A stretch of 64,000 nucleotides of DNA from Antilocapra americana (GCA_007570785.1 ML660774.1:8261969-8325968), one strand, 5' to 3'; shown: positions 1 to 12,624, counted from the stretch's first letter. Numbers and translations: made by a program. Notes: generated from the letters alone by a model not told the origin.

Positions 1-374
1 TATTGTTACCAGGAAGCCCTGATGAAGCTGTTCACAAACCCAGGTGATGGTGGAGGCAAGGTGGATTGTCTTATAAATCACTCCATGGTTACATCATCTC
101 AGCGAGCTTTATGCCTTCAGATTTTTGCTTCAGATAGTGATCCACATCTTTCACAGCATTACCTGTACGGACTATTCTGACACTATTTCTTTGCATGTTT
201 GCATTGCTTTAAAAAAAAAAAAATGGACTCAGGTTTGCCAAGAAAAAGAAACCCATAGCTTCAAAGGGATTTGGATGGCTCAGAGATGTCAATCGCTTTC
301 TTAAAGCTCTGACATGCAAATATATGATAGTATTTATATGCAGACAGATTAAGGTCAAGAATGCAGGCATGCAT
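1..374. other. Unrecognised sequence
   Basis: No gene or repeat recognised apart from an A-run near 211-223. Confidence 0.5.
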
Positions 375-575
375 GCTAAGCTGCTTGGGTCATGTTTGAC
401 TCTGTGCAACTCCATGGACTGTAGCCCGCCAGGCTCCTATGTCCAAGGGGATTCTCCAGGCAAGAATATTGGAGTGGGTTGCCATGCCCTCCTCCAGAGG
501 ATCTTCCTGACTCAGGAACCCTCGGCTCCTGCACTGCAGGCAGATTCTTTACCGCTGAGCCATGGGGGAAGCCCA
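375..575 (-). mobile_element. Bov-tA SINE
   Basis: Reverse-strand SINE: CCATGGACTGTAGCCCGCCA in the body and the tRNA-like head (GCAGGCAGATTCTTTACCGC, GAGCCATGG) at the right. Confidence 0.9.
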
Positions 576-3153
576 AGAGTACTTCATTTTGAACTAAATG
601 TTCTAAGATGTTAACTGCCTTTTTTGTTTGTTTGTTTGACCCATAGCACCATAGGACCCACCACTGAGGCCCCAAATGTATTTACAGAGATCCATTAGTA
701 AGAATAGTCCTGGTTTATTACAGAACGATTCAAATACATTCTGAACTTGACCTCAATTCTGAGTGAATCCTACACCCTCTGTATAGCAATCCATTTGCCT
801 TTGGGAGTGAGGGGAATGGACAGTCCTAGGTCACTCAAGTTATTCTGGTGTTACGAGAGCTGCTCACAACCAGGTCAAAAGGCAGTCAGGTTGCCACCGC
901 TACGACTACGTCAGAAGAGAGCTAGGCGATCACCCCACCCAATCAACATCTGAACTCTAAGGTTTAAGTTATATTTCAAAATGAAGTTCTTGAAGTGAAA
1001 ACAAGACTGAAATCTATGAAGTTGAAGCACGTGAAGTTGCTAATATTCAAGAATTATGTACGTTTACCAATGGCAATTTCATTTTATTCAATATAATACT
1101 CATTTAAAGAGCCCACTAGGATCTGGGCAAAAAGAACCCCTGATTCTCAACCCTGAAACATATGCCAGTAAAACTACTAATGATTACAGATCAAGAAAAA
1201 CGTATTTCTGTGCCTCTAAAAAACAAACAAAGCCGTTTACAGAGGAAAGAAATCTTGATTCACCTTAGATTTCTCAATAGCATATGTAAAGCAAAAGAAT
1301 GAGGTAACATTTTCAAAAAAACTCAAGGAAAGTACGACTCAATTACTTCCTATCCAGCCAACTTTTCTTTGTTTGCAACTTCCAAAGCTTTGGAAAATAG
1401 TTTAAAACATACAGACACATTTGGAATATTGCAATCACAATTCATTCCTGAGAAATCAACTATAAGACAAGCTTCATCGGAACATGTGGCTAGGGGAGAA
1501 ACTTTGAACAAAGTACTGAGCATTAAATATATTTACATGTAAATCTAAGATTAAAACAGGATTAGGATAAAGATGGGAGAGTGGTGTGCAGATGTTAAAC
1601 GCTCCAAGAAAGTAAAAACAATTCCATTTTAAAAATGAGAGAAAGGGGGAGAAAACAGACCAAACTCTCTGACTGCTGTATGGAGGATAGATGATAATAG
1701 AAGATAACGAACCAAGTAGTAAACACCGAAGTCAGGGAAAAGGAAGCTAAGGACTTTGTAAGAGAAATTAATATGAAAGTTACTACCAGGAAAAAAAAAA
1801 AAGAAAGCAAACCTTTCTAAAATCCCAAAGAATTACAAAACACAATGTAGTTTAATTTTTTTTAAATAAGTGCAAAGGAGTGGTTTCCAAAGGTTTTGGA
1901 TGAGATGAGAATTTAAATATAAAGGGCTAGCACAAAGGCAGCTTTGGAGCTGATGGAATTGTTAGGCATCTCAATTGTGGTGGTTGTGAAACAAATCAGT
2001 GTATGTGTTAAGATTTATGGAACTGTCCAGCAAAAGAAAACATCGATGTCACTGTTTAATTAATTGATTGATTGAAAAAATATTATTTAAAAATATAGAG
2101 AAAGCAGGTTTGTCAACTTACTGGATAAATAAATGAATGGACACCCTCCCCAAATCCTCCCTCCCCAAAATGAGCAAAGAAAAGAGATGGCATGATGAAA
2201 GACACACTGTAAAAAAAAGCATGATTCCTGATTCCTACACTAAGTAAAACTTAAAATAATGACATAGAATACAAAAGCTATCAAAATAGTAGCCTTGATA
2301 CTAAAAAGACAGCCTCCTCATTCACCAACACAACTCTGACATGGGTACCTCAACACCAAAAAACTTGCTTTTAACTGAGTTGCTCTAAATGAACAGTCCC
2401 TGGTCATTTGTAAGGCCAACTCTCCTCCATGTTGAGGGTCATCCCCGCTCCGCACCGAAAGACACACTCCAGCAGCTGTGCCCCTTCTCCACCATCTTGT
2501 CTTCAGGATCCAGAGTCATCCCATCAGTGTCCAGGAGACTGTTGCTTCTCCCCCTTAACACACCCTTGGTTCTCACTCCCACCAAGTTTATCACCCCACT
2601 TTTCTGGGTCCCAGGCAGGGTTAATATTAATGACTATTGTGACAAGCACAATAACAGCTACAGGAGTAAAAGAAAAGGCTACTGTTTTTCTCTGCAGGCA
2701 GGAGTACAACTTAAAAAAAAGATCTAATTTCCAGGAAGTGAATCGGTACAGTGATTTTCACTAACTGACTTTAATGAGTTTATTGATGTGCTAACAAACT
2801 CATTCTTAATTTCCTACTGTTTCCAAAACATTTTTAATCACCAAAAAATGTTCAGAGATTACTATGCAAAGAGATGCATCAATCTGAATCAACATGACAC
2901 AGAATTTCTTTAAAAATTATTGTGGGGCAGCTGGCAGTCAAGACAGCCCATGAGACAAAGTCTTACTCTGGGCAAGAGTCTGATACCTGGGGCTCCCCAA
3001 CAACCCAGGTCTGTTGCCCTCATATTTTTCCTTCTGGAATCACAATAGGACTGGTAACGATATCCAAACAGGAAGAAACTGTAAAGCTTTTCAAGTCTAA
3101 TTTTTTAAAAAACTGAATGTTACTGTGAGATGATGACTTTGTATACTAAGGCC
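576..3153. other. Mostly unrecognised sequence
   Basis: No gene seen. An old L1 piece inside is listed separately. An ATTG/AATT-rich patch lies at 2057-2076. Overlapping open frames of about 110 codons near 2389-2764 show no known domain. Confidence 0.5.
1910..2065 (+). mobile_element. Old L1 3' end remnant
   Basis: The series GGAGCTGATGGAATTGTTAG, TCAATTGTGGTGGTTGTG, then TTAAGATTTATGGAACTGT matches the typical order at the 3' end of old mammalian L1 elements. Strongly diverged. Confidence 0.5.
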
Positions 3154-3231
3154 CAGGGATCGAACATGCATCTCCCACATCTCCTGAAACACAGATGGAT
3201 TCTTTGCCAGTGAGCCACCGAGGAAGCCTCA
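3154..3231 (-). mobile_element. Bov-tA SINE head fragment
   Basis: About 78 bp of tRNA-like head on the reverse strand, flanked by a perfect 12-bp duplication TATACTAAGGCC at 3142-3153 and 3232-3243. Confidence 0.85.
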
Positions 3232-3869
3232 TATACTAAGGCCAAGACCAAGTAAATGTTTTTTAAATGTATTAAAATTGTGTTATTTATCTTGTGCATT
3301 TTTTTTGTTACTTTATACTGATTGACATAACAAGCAGAAAATTGGACTGATCACATCTGTGAATAAGTGACATGGCCGTTAGCGGTTAAATTCCATTTAG
3401 TTGGAGAATGAAGTCCCCCCAGCAGCCCCAGGCCTGCAGGGTAGCACAGGGACGATGGTGGCAGTCACTTCGGTTGATTTAGACAGTCAGTTTAACAAAT
3501 ACCACCTGCTGCAAATTCTGCAAAGAGAACACACTAGTCATAGCAAATACCCTCTTTCAACAACACAAGAGATGACTTTACACATGAACGTCACCAAATT
3601 GTCAATACTGAAATCAAATTGATTACATTCTGTGTAGCCAAAGACGGAAAAGCTGTACAGAGTTAGCAAAAACAAGACCTGGAGCTAACTGTGGCTCAGA
3701 TCATCAGATTCTCATAGCAAAATTCAGGCTTAAACTAAAGAAAACTGGGGAAAACACTATGCCAGCCAGGTATGACTTAAATAAAATCTCATTTGAATTT
3801 TCAGTAGAGGTAATGAATAGATTTAAGGGACAGATTTAGTTAACAGTATACCTTAAGAACTATGGACAG

Positions 3870-5216
3870 GTCAATTCAGTTCAGTCTCTCAGTCATGTAT
3901 GACTCTTTGCGACCCCCATGGACTGCAGCACACCAGGCCTCCCTGTCCATCATCAACTCCCAGAGCTTACTCAAACTCATGTCCATTGAGTTGGTGATGC
4001 CATCCAACCATCTCGTCTTCTACCATGAGCTTCTCCTCCTGCCTTCAACCTTTCCCAGCATCAGTCTTTTCAAATGAGTCAGTTTTTCACATTAGGTGGC
4101 CAAAGGATTGGAGTTTCAGCTTCAGCATCGGTCCTTCCAGTGAATATTCAGTACTGATCTCCTTTAAGATGGATTGTTGGATCTCCTTGCAGTCTAAGGG
4201 ACTCTCAAGAGTATTCTCCAACACGACAGTTCAGAAGCATCAATTCTTCAGCGCTCAGCTTTCTCTACAGTCCAACTCTCATGTCCACACACGACTACTG
4301 GGAAAACCATAGCTTTGACTAGAAGGACATTTGTTGGCAAAGCAACGTCTCTGCTTTTTAATATGCTATCTAGGTTGATCATAGCTTTTCTTCCAAGGAG
4401 CAAACATCTTTTAATTTCACGGCTGCAATCAGTGATTTTGGAGCCCAAAAATATAAAGTCTGTCAATATTTCCCCATCTATTTGCCATGAAGTGATGGGA
4501 CCAGATGCCATGATCTTAGTTTTCTGAATGTTGAGCTTTAAGTCAACTTTTTCACTCTCCTCTTTCACTTTCATCACGAGGCTCTTTAGTTCTTCTTCAC
4601 TTTCTGCCATAAGGGTGGTGTCATCTGCATATCTGATGACCACTCTATTTTTCCTAAGGGATTCTTGCCCACAGTAGTAGATACAATGGTCATCTGAGTT
4701 AAACTCACCCATTCCAGTCCATTTTAGTTCACTGATTTCTAAAATGTCAACATTCACTCTCACCATCTCCTATTTGATCATTTCCAATTTGTCTTGATGC
4801 ATGGACCTAATATGCCAGGTTCCTATGCAACATTGCTCTTTACAGCATCAGACTTTACCTCCATCACCAGTTATATCCACAAACTGGGTGTTGTTTTTTC
4901 TTTGGTTCCATCTCTTCATTCTTTCTGTGGTTATTTCTCCACTCTTCTCCAGTAGCATATTGGGCACCTACTGACCTGAGGAGTTCGTCTTTCAGTGTCC
5001 TATCTTTTTGCCTTTCCATACTGTTCATGGGATTCTCAAGGCAGGAATACTGAAGTGGTTTGTCATTTCCTTCTCCAGTGGACCATGTTTTGTCAGAACT
5101 CTCCACAAGGACCCATCCATCTTGGGTGGCCCTACACGGCATGGCTCATAGTTTCATTGCATTAGACAAGGCTGTGGTCCACGTAATTAAGTTGATCTAG
5201 TTAATTGATCTAGACT
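3870..5216 (-). mobile_element. Nested BovB (lineage A) with internal deletion
   Basis: Minus-strand BovB inserted into the plus-strand BovB. A long target duplication of about 38 bp with three mismatches (ending GAAGAACTATGGACAG) lies at 3832-3869 and 5217-5254. It keeps the 5' region and 3' end but has lost the middle: a 172-codon frame at 4248-4766 joins the endonuclease start (ISELKWTGMGEF, ...GQESLRKNR) directly to the reverse-transcriptase motif C region (RYADDTTLMAESEEE). The join sits near 4640-4645 with a TCA microhomology. Confidence 0.9.
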
Positions 5217-5273
5217 AGATCTAGTTAACAGTATGCCTGAAGAACTATGGACAGAGGTCCATAATATTATACA

Positions 5274-5393
5274 TGCTAAGTCATTTCAGTCACATCCGAC
5301 TCTTGCAACCCCAGGGACTGTAGCCTATCAGGCTCCTCTGTCCATGGGATTCTCCAGGCAAGAATACTGGAGTGGGTTGCCATGCCCTTCTCC
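5274..5393 (-). mobile_element. Bov-tA SINE body nested in BovB
   Basis: Reverse-strand SINE body flanked by a 12-bp duplication TAATATT(A/G)TACA (5262-5273 and 5394-5405). Insert plus duplication is 132 bp, a multiple of three, so the BovB reading frame stays open across it (210 codons, 5233-5865), giving a chance chimera. Confidence 0.9.
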
Positions 5394-7474
5394 TAATATT
5401 GTACAGGAGGTAGCAAAGAAAACCATCACAAAGAAAAGTGAGAATGCAAAGTTGTTATCTGAGGAGGCTTTACAATTAGTGGAAGAACAAGGAGAAGCAA
5501 AAAGCAAGGGAGAGAGGGAAAGGTACATCCAATTAAATGCAGAATTCAAAAAAATAGCTAGAAGAAACAAGAAGGCCTTCTTCAATGAACAGTGCTTAAC
5601 AACAGAAGAAAACAACAAAAGGGGAAATATTAGCGATCTCTTCAGGAACACTGGAAACATCAAGGGAGCTTTCTGCACAAAAATGGGCACAATCAACAAT
5701 AAATGTGGTAGAGACCTAGTAGACACTGAAGAGATCAAGAAGAGATGCAAAGAATACATGGAAGAAATATATTTTTTAAAAATCTTAATGAACCAGATTA
5801 CTATAATGGTGTGGTTAGTTATCCAAAGCCAGACGTTCTGGAGCGGGAAGTCAAGTGGGCCTTAAGAGGCGCTGCTGTTAATAAAGCTAGTAGATGCGAT
5901 GAAATCCCAGCAGAACTATTCAGATCCCTAAAGGATGCTGTCCTCAAGGTTTTGCATTCAATATGTCAGCAAATCTGGAAGATCCAGCAGTGGCCACAGG
6001 ACTGGAAAAGGCCAATCCTCATCCCAACCCCCAGGAAGGGTAGTACTAAGGAATGTGCTAACCATTGGACAATCACACTCATCTCCCATGCTAGTAAGGT
6101 CATGCTTAAAATCTGGCATGCTAGGCTTCAGCATTATGCAAATCAAGAATTTCCAGATGTCCAATCTGGGTTTGGAAAAGGAAGAGGGACTAGAGACTAA
6201 ATTGCCAACATTCCCAGGATTATAGAGAAAGAAAGGGAATTTCAGGAAAACATCTATCTCTGTTTCATTGACTACACTAAATAAAACCTTTGACTGTGTG
6301 GATCATGAAAAACAGTGGAAAGCTTTAGAGAGACAAGAATACCAAACCATCTTACCCGTCTCCTGAGAAACCTGCATGTGAGTCAATAATCAACAGTTAG
6401 AACCCTGTATGGAACAACCGACTGGCTCAAGATTGAGAAAGGATTACGGCAGAGCTGTCTGCTGTCATCTTGTTTGTTTAACCTATACACTGAGCACATC
6501 ATGAGAAAGGCTGGGCTGGAAGAGTTACAAGCTGAAATCAAGATAGGTGGGAGAAACATCAACAACCTCAGATATGTGGATAATACCACTCTAATAGCAG
6601 AAAGCGAAGAGGAAATAAAGAGCCTCTTGAGTGTGCAAGAGCTGGCTTAAGACTAAATATTAAAAAAAAAAAAAACTAAGATCATGGCATCAGCCCTCAT
6701 TACTGCATGGCAAACAGAAGGGGAAAAGGTGAAAATAGTGACAGATTTCTTTTTCTTGGGCTCCAGAATCACTGCGAATGGTGACTGCAGCCATGAAATC
6801 AGATGATTGCTTCTTGGCAGGAAAGCAATGACAAACTGAGACATTACTCTGCCAACAAAATTCGTATGGTCAAGGCTATGGTCTTCCCAGTGGTCATGTA
6901 TGGTTGTGAAAACTGGACCATAAAGAAAGCAGAACACCAAAGAATTGATGCCTTCAAAGTGTGGTGCTGGAGAAGACTCCAGCCTGTAAGTCCCTTGGAT
7001 AGAGAGGAGATCAAACCAGTCAATCTTAAGGGAGATCAACCCTGAATATTCACTGCAAGGACTGATGCTGAAGCTGAAGCTCCAGTATTTAGGTCATCTG
7101 ATGCAAACAGACGGCTCATTGGAAAAGTCCCTGATGCTGGGAGAGATTGAGGGCAGAAGGAGGAGAGGGCGTCAGAGGATGAATATGAACTTGGTCAAAC
7201 TCTGGGAAATGATGAGGGACAGGGAGGCCTGGCATGCTACAGTCCATGGGTCGCAAAGAGTTGGAGATGACTGGGTGACTGAAAAACAACAAATTAACTT
7301 TGAAGGCAGAAGAGAAGCCCTGGGATGGCAAAGAGGACCACAGACTGGCCAAGGATGCTTCACTGGAGAGTCTGGGTTAACCTTGCCTGCAGGTAGAAAT
7401 GACAAGGCAAAGCTCTTCTCAGGGTTTTCCCTGTAGGTTCAAGTCAGTACCTCAAAAACAGTCTGATTCCCACC

Positions 7475-7584
7475 CCAGTTCTGGGGGATCCAGATCACTG
7501 AGGGGGCCTGGGAGTCTGCACTTGGCAGAATGCTCCTCGGTTGCTTCCCATTGCACGCTACAGTTTGAGAATGACTGGTCTCCA
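7475..7584 (+). mobile_element. MER5A-like (hAT-Charlie) fragment
   Basis: GGGCCTGGGAGTCTGCA followed by GCACGCTACAGTTTGAGAAT resembles the 3' half of the mammalian MITE MER5A. Diverged and partial. Confidence 0.5.
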
Positions 7585-8954
7585 AATTCAAGCCACTCAA
7601 AGGCATTTATTTGCCAGAGATGTTCAAACTTCAGATTGCACCAGAGCGCAGTGGACTCTAGTCTCTTTAAAAAGTGAACAATAACAGCAGATGATCTTTC
7701 ACGTCTCAGAGTCTTAATTCGGATAATCAAGTCAAAGAGGAGCATGTACAGTTGGTCCCTCAAGGCATGAAGCCTGCTTCTGTCCATTTGAACATATTGT
7801 CCAATCCCTGCTGGTAAAAATGTCGCCCATCTATTTAGCATTCTTCCACTTAACAATTCTCCCAGAATCATTCCATTTTCATGAGACTGATATTCTGCCC
7901 ATTGACTATCTGGGGTGAATTACACTTCAGTCAATGGAAGCAAGAAGAAACCAAACACTTCCACTTATACTAGTAATTATTTGCCTCGGAAAATAGCATA
8001 TCTATTTCTTCCAAGTGAAGTGAGCATTTCAATATTGTGCCTGAGATGTTTTATTACTTTCATACACTCCATACATTGCCTGACTTCCCTAGTAGGATTT
8101 AATCCCCCAAACATTCTTGTAATGTTTAAATTTTATGCAGACTTGCAGTGGTGAGTGATATTACACATGGCAAATAAATCGATTCCTTTTGGTGTTTCCA
8201 CTTCCCATGCAATTTTATTAAGTATCTTTTATGAATAAAGATACAATTTTAAAAAATAAAACCTATAGAGAATTTTTAAAAATGAAATAAGGATATAGCC
8301 CCTACCTTTAGGTCTTAATTTTAATATATATGTCAAATGTGTCCATTGTTTCTTGTATAATCAATACTTTCTATGTCTTAATATATCTTTTCCTATTTGA
8401 AAAACATTCATCTGTATTTTCTACTTGGATTTTTAAAGTTTTTTTTGACACTTAAGTCCATGAGTCACCTCAACCGAGTTTTATGGGTTATGTGATGTAG
8501 AGGATCCAGTCTCATCTTTTACTTGTATATTCTCTTAATAATGCTTATTGTACAGTAAATAAAGAGTCACCAATTACTTTTGTTGCAAAGGAAGTCACAT
8601 GACTAGACCTCAATCCAAGGAAATGGTATGGCATGCAATTGTAATATTTCCCTATGCCTGAGAGTAGAACTGGAAATATCTGGTAGACCTCACTAATACC
8701 CTCACAGATCTATTGAGCTTGAACTTTTGGATCAGACTCTATTACAGGTGCTAAGGATACAGGGATGAAAACAGTAAACAAAGTACCTGTCATCAGGAAG
8801 ATTCTAGTCTCACTGTGGAGAGACAGAAAATAGCATTTTAGCCAAGAAGGATACTCAATTCCAGAAGAGTTGTAATCCTAGAACATTGCCTGCTATCAGA
8901 AACTTCCTTAGACACAACCACGTTACACCAAGAATCAACAGATTGATGGCTCTA
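7585..8954. other. Unrecognised sequence
   Basis: AT-rich, no gene seen. About 8750-8830 resembles an unidentified old mammalian repeat (GCTAAGGATACAGGGATGAA, CACTGTGGAGAGACAGA). Confidence 0.45.
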
Positions 8955-9100
8955 GAATTGATGGATGGATGGCATCACCTACTCAATGGGCATGAATTTG
9001 AGCAAGCTCCGGGAGATGGTGAAGGACAGGGAAGCCTGACGTGCTGCAGTCTACGGGGTCGCAAAGAGTCGGACATGACTAAGCGACTGAGCAACAATTA
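8955..9100 (+). mobile_element. BovB 3' end fragment (Bov-A type)
   Basis: Plus-strand terminal 145 bp of BovB (GATGGATGGCATCACC, GGGGTCGCAAAGAGTCGGAC, GACTGAGC). Confidence 0.85.
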
Positions 9101-10201
9101 GAATTGACAGGAAAATTGAACAATAAAGCTAAAAAAGTGACTTTGTGATGATTTTTATCATCCAATTCACTGGCAGAATTGATTGAAGTAAAAAGCCAGA
9201 ACAGCTTTTATTTTGGTTTTAGAATTCTTCTACACAGAACAAACAGTGGCTGGAATATTCCCCAGTTGTTTAGAACACAGTTTGCTGCCATGAGCCAGCA
9301 CTTCTGAGTCAGTTGCTCTGTACAGGTTTCTGATCTGAGTTCTTTGAAAAGTTAATAGATCTACTGTCATTTCCTGCCCAGTGCTACAAATATATGTTGG
9401 AGTTTTCATCTGAGCACATCTCATTTGATTCAGAGGTAAAATAGCAAAAAGCCATAATACCCCTATTCATTTGCTTCATCCTCAGCCCCAATCAAGCAAC
9501 TGTGGAGGATTCTCTAATACAAGCATGCCAAGTTCAATTCCCTGTGCTCTCCTAATATTTTCATTTACATTCAAGTCCAAACATCCTCATTCTGCATTGC
9601 TAGATTTTGTTACAAGACAATGGGAGGGAGTTTTTGAAAAAGATACTGCATGTTTTGTGAATGAAGAGATGTAACTTTTATCGAATCTATTCCCCTTCAC
9701 CATTAACTATCAAATAACCTGGGCTGTATATTAAACTACACAAGCCAATAACTTGCCTTCCCTTTCAGTCGAGCAGATGCATAACAGCACATTGCCAATC
9801 ACCACTGTTTCTGTTCGAGAACAGAATGAAACCATAGTAAGTAGAAGAGTTTTCATATTAGAGTTAAATTGGACTCAGAAAATGAGTTGTGGATTATCAA
9901 CTCCTCCTCTCTTTTCTGAAAGTTTTTGAAATGACTTGCTACTTTTTCTTTAAACAGTTGATAAAAATTCACCTAAGAAGCCATCTGGAACATTACCAGC
10001 CATTGACAGAAGGGCAATCTGTATCCAGTTTTTAAGTCATATTTTCAAAAGAAGATTATGGTCTCCTTATTCCTTAGCATGGTCCATTTGCTTGGCTCCT
10101 TCACAGTTGGCATGGTTCTATGGGCTTACTCTGGCCACCTCCACCTTCACTAACTCCAAATTCCTCGAGTCTTCATTTGAAAAAATATATATATATTTGT
10201 T
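9101..10201. other. Unrecognised sequence with an exon-like segment
   Basis: No repeat recognised. It holds the exon-like segment at 9769-9836, listed separately. Confidence 0.45.
9769..9836 (+). other. Exon-like segment 1 (speculative)
   Basis: A strong acceptor (CTTGCCTTCCCTTTCAG, 9752-9768) and strong donor (ATA then GTAAGT, 9837-9842) bracket 68 bp. One frame is open after two leading bases and encodes 22 residues with two Asn-X-Thr/Ser sequons (NST, NET), ending at a codon border. It is compatible in phase with the segment at 14916-14960. Chance is quite possible, and no gene is known to me here. Confidence 0.2.
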
Positions 10202-10414
10202 GACTTCCCTGGTGGCTCAGATGGTAAAGTGTCTGTCTTCAATGTGGGAGACTCAAGTTTGATACCTGGGTCGGGAAGATCCCCTGGAGAAGGAAATGGC
10301 AACCCACTCTAGTTCTCTTGCCTGGAAAATCCCATGGACGGAGGAGCCTGGTAGGCTACGGTCTATGGGGTTGCAAAGAGTCGGACACGACTAAGTGACT
10401 TCACTTTCACTTTC
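10202..10414 (+). mobile_element. Bov-tA SINE
   Basis: Head TTCCCTGGTGGCTCAGATGG, body to TCGGACACGACTAAG, perfect 11-bp duplication ATATATTTGTT at 10191-10201 and 10415-10425. Confidence 0.93.
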
Positions 10415-10425
10415 ATATATTTGTT

Positions 10426-12611
10426 ACTTTTGTTTACCCTTTTGTTTATTTCCATCTTCCTCATACTTTATTTTACTATTTCTTAAATTTTATTAATACC
10501 CCTTCAAGTATATCAGTCTCTCCTAGGAATGTGACTTATAAACTTCTGTGAGCTAATACTCACCACTATAGACTTAAAAATATTCATGACCTAAGAGTTG
10601 AGAGTTATGTTTTATTTGGTGGGAATTTCTAGGACTTCCAAGCCCAGGAGGCAGCACCTCATGTAACCCTGAGAAAATTGCTCAGAGGAGGTGAGGTGGG
10701 GAGCTAGGATATAGAGAAGTCTTGCAACAAAGGGAAGGTAGTCTGAAAAATCAAAAGATTATTGTAAATTAAAGAAAACCAGAAATCTCAAGAAATGTAG
10801 TGCTTTTCTATGTGTGGGGAGATGCAGGTGTCTGGGCTCACAGAATTCATTTTTTGATATGCATCTCAGCTATCTGGGGCCAGTATCCTGAATTTTCACA
10901 CCTGGGGTGAACCACGGGCGAGTGTCTGCAGTCTGATGGTGGCTAGATGGCAGGAATTCTTTCCTTCCTGAGCTCCCTCAGGGCTCACAAGCTCACCACC
11001 CATGGTGGCTTTAATTGCTGATGACTGTGACATCCTTGTTTACTACGTGGTGGGAAATATTCCACTTCTCACCACAGTACATGTACATAGGGCATCTCAA
11101 ATGATGACTGTTGATGAAGTTGAGGATGAAGGTGATTATAACCAGTGCAACCTAAATCACTAATTTATGGTACAAATGCAAATAAAATTTCTTATTTTTT
11201 TCTGGTCACCAACTTTCATTCTCAGATGCCTTATGCAAAAGAAGCAGACTTTCTTCCTCTCTGAGACCATACTCCTAACCCCGCAAATTAAAGCACAGAG
11301 TTGGACACGACTGAAGCAACTTAGCAGCAGCAGCAGGTGGTCTTGAGGGCAAAAAGGTCAATTCTGAATTCCAGGGCCACAGAGCGAGAACAAGAAGGAA
11401 GCCTGATCTGTCTAGTTGCACAGGGGTTTTAGTAGTTTTAATTGTTCAAAATCCATGCTGTCTGGTCCAGTGACTACATCTCCACTTGCCTGGGGGTCCT
11501 TGGCCACTTGGCTCCCACCCACACCACAGTCATGCCTTTTGCTGGGCTTCCCGGCAGGGGCTCTGGGCTCAGCTTTATTCATGTTCTACTGCTGCGTGTG
11601 TTTATGATGGGTGTGTACTGGAAGTGGGTCTCCACAGGATTCTAACCCTAAGTCCAGCACTCTCTTCCCTCCCTGTACATTCCCTTTTGATTTTATTGAG
11701 CCTGATAGTCTCTTCTCTCAGCAGGTCTTAGTGAGCGCCTCTATAATGAACATATCAATAGGTTTTTCTAACTTTCATTCTCAGGTTGAAATGTTTTGCT
11801 CCTCCTCCAGCTCCCAGTGAAGATAAGAAAAAGTCATCCTTAAAGAATAAAATGAGCCTATCAAACTAACCCTTGATTGTTAAGTTGAAAGACAAAAATG
11901 TGTCAATCCAAGGAGTACAGGGGAAATAACTGTCTGAACACCGTCTCTGTTCAACAAAACAGTTCTTTGCAAGTATATTTCTAGAGCAGAGAGATGTATC
12001 AGGTGTATGGGGCAGTGACGCTGGTTAACAACTTATCTAACAGGTCAGCTGTCATGACACCAGCTCCACCAAACAAATTTCATTTACTACTGCAGCTCCC
12101 TATTTAAATTTTTCTCTAGGAGAGAAAACACTGGCCAATGATCACAAATCTCCTATTGGCTGGAGAGTGATCTCTCTCACTGAAAATGACGAACCACCCT
12201 TTTGGTTTTTATATTTCAAATCTATGACCTTGAACAAGGTGAGTATATCCACCAAGAGATGTCAGCTGCCAGACCGGATTCAGAATCTTCCATTCTGAAA
12301 ACTCCACTCCTGATTTGTGTTGGATTTCCCAGAGTAAAGCCAGTCAAATTTTCCTGCATGATACTTAGCTTTCTTGCAAGTGATCCTTCTTCAGACTGCA
12401 ACACACACACATTCTAAGGGTCATGATTGGTGGGTGATAAATTCAATAATTTGAAAACTTCTAAATAAAGGGGAACAATCATATATCCTGCCATTTCTTT
12501 ACCAACCATATCAGCAAATGCCCAAGTAGTAAATGAGAAAAATTTACTCATAGAAATATCCTAGCTAGTAAATGGAAAGAAATGATAGAATATAGCCCTT
12601 TAGCAACTTCT
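10426..12611. other. Mostly unrecognised; possible old repeat in its first part
   Basis: About 10573-11090 (GAGAGTTATGTTTTATTTGG, CTATCTGGGGCCAGTATCCT, GTGGTGGGAAATATTCC) looks like a moderately old interspersed repeat, but I cannot assign it. 11293-11335 is a 43-bp Bov-A tail (GAGTTGGACACGACTGAAGC). The rest is unrecognised. Confidence 0.4.
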
Positions 12612-12624
12612 CATGAATTAATGA

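Larger units (their letters stand above)
3510..7291 (+). mobile_element. BovB LINE (lineage B), interrupted twice
   Basis: Plus-strand RTE-type LINE, 5'-truncated within the endonuclease region. It resumes after a nested BovB (3870-5216) and a nested SINE (5274-5393), and runs through the endonuclease C-terminus, linker and reverse transcriptase to the 3' end. Visible stretches include EELWTEVHN, KSKGERERYIQLNAEF, LEREVKWAL, ISHASKVMLKI and LMAESEEE-like codons. Motif A reads FIDYTK with a stop after it, and the YADD box is changed to YVDN, so the copy is dead. It shares lineage-specific wording (NKRGN..DLFR, KKTKI, QTEGEKVKIVTDFFFLG) with the copy at 30.3-32.6 kb, unlike other BovB copies here. 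Confidence 0.9.

Noticed and set aside
2389..2764. Overlapping 111-112 codon frames
   Set aside because: No homology recognised, two frames open at once, no splice context.
10573..11090. Naming the old repeat as a specific LTR family
   Set aside because: The sequence feels familiar as an interspersed repeat, but I could not support any family assignment.
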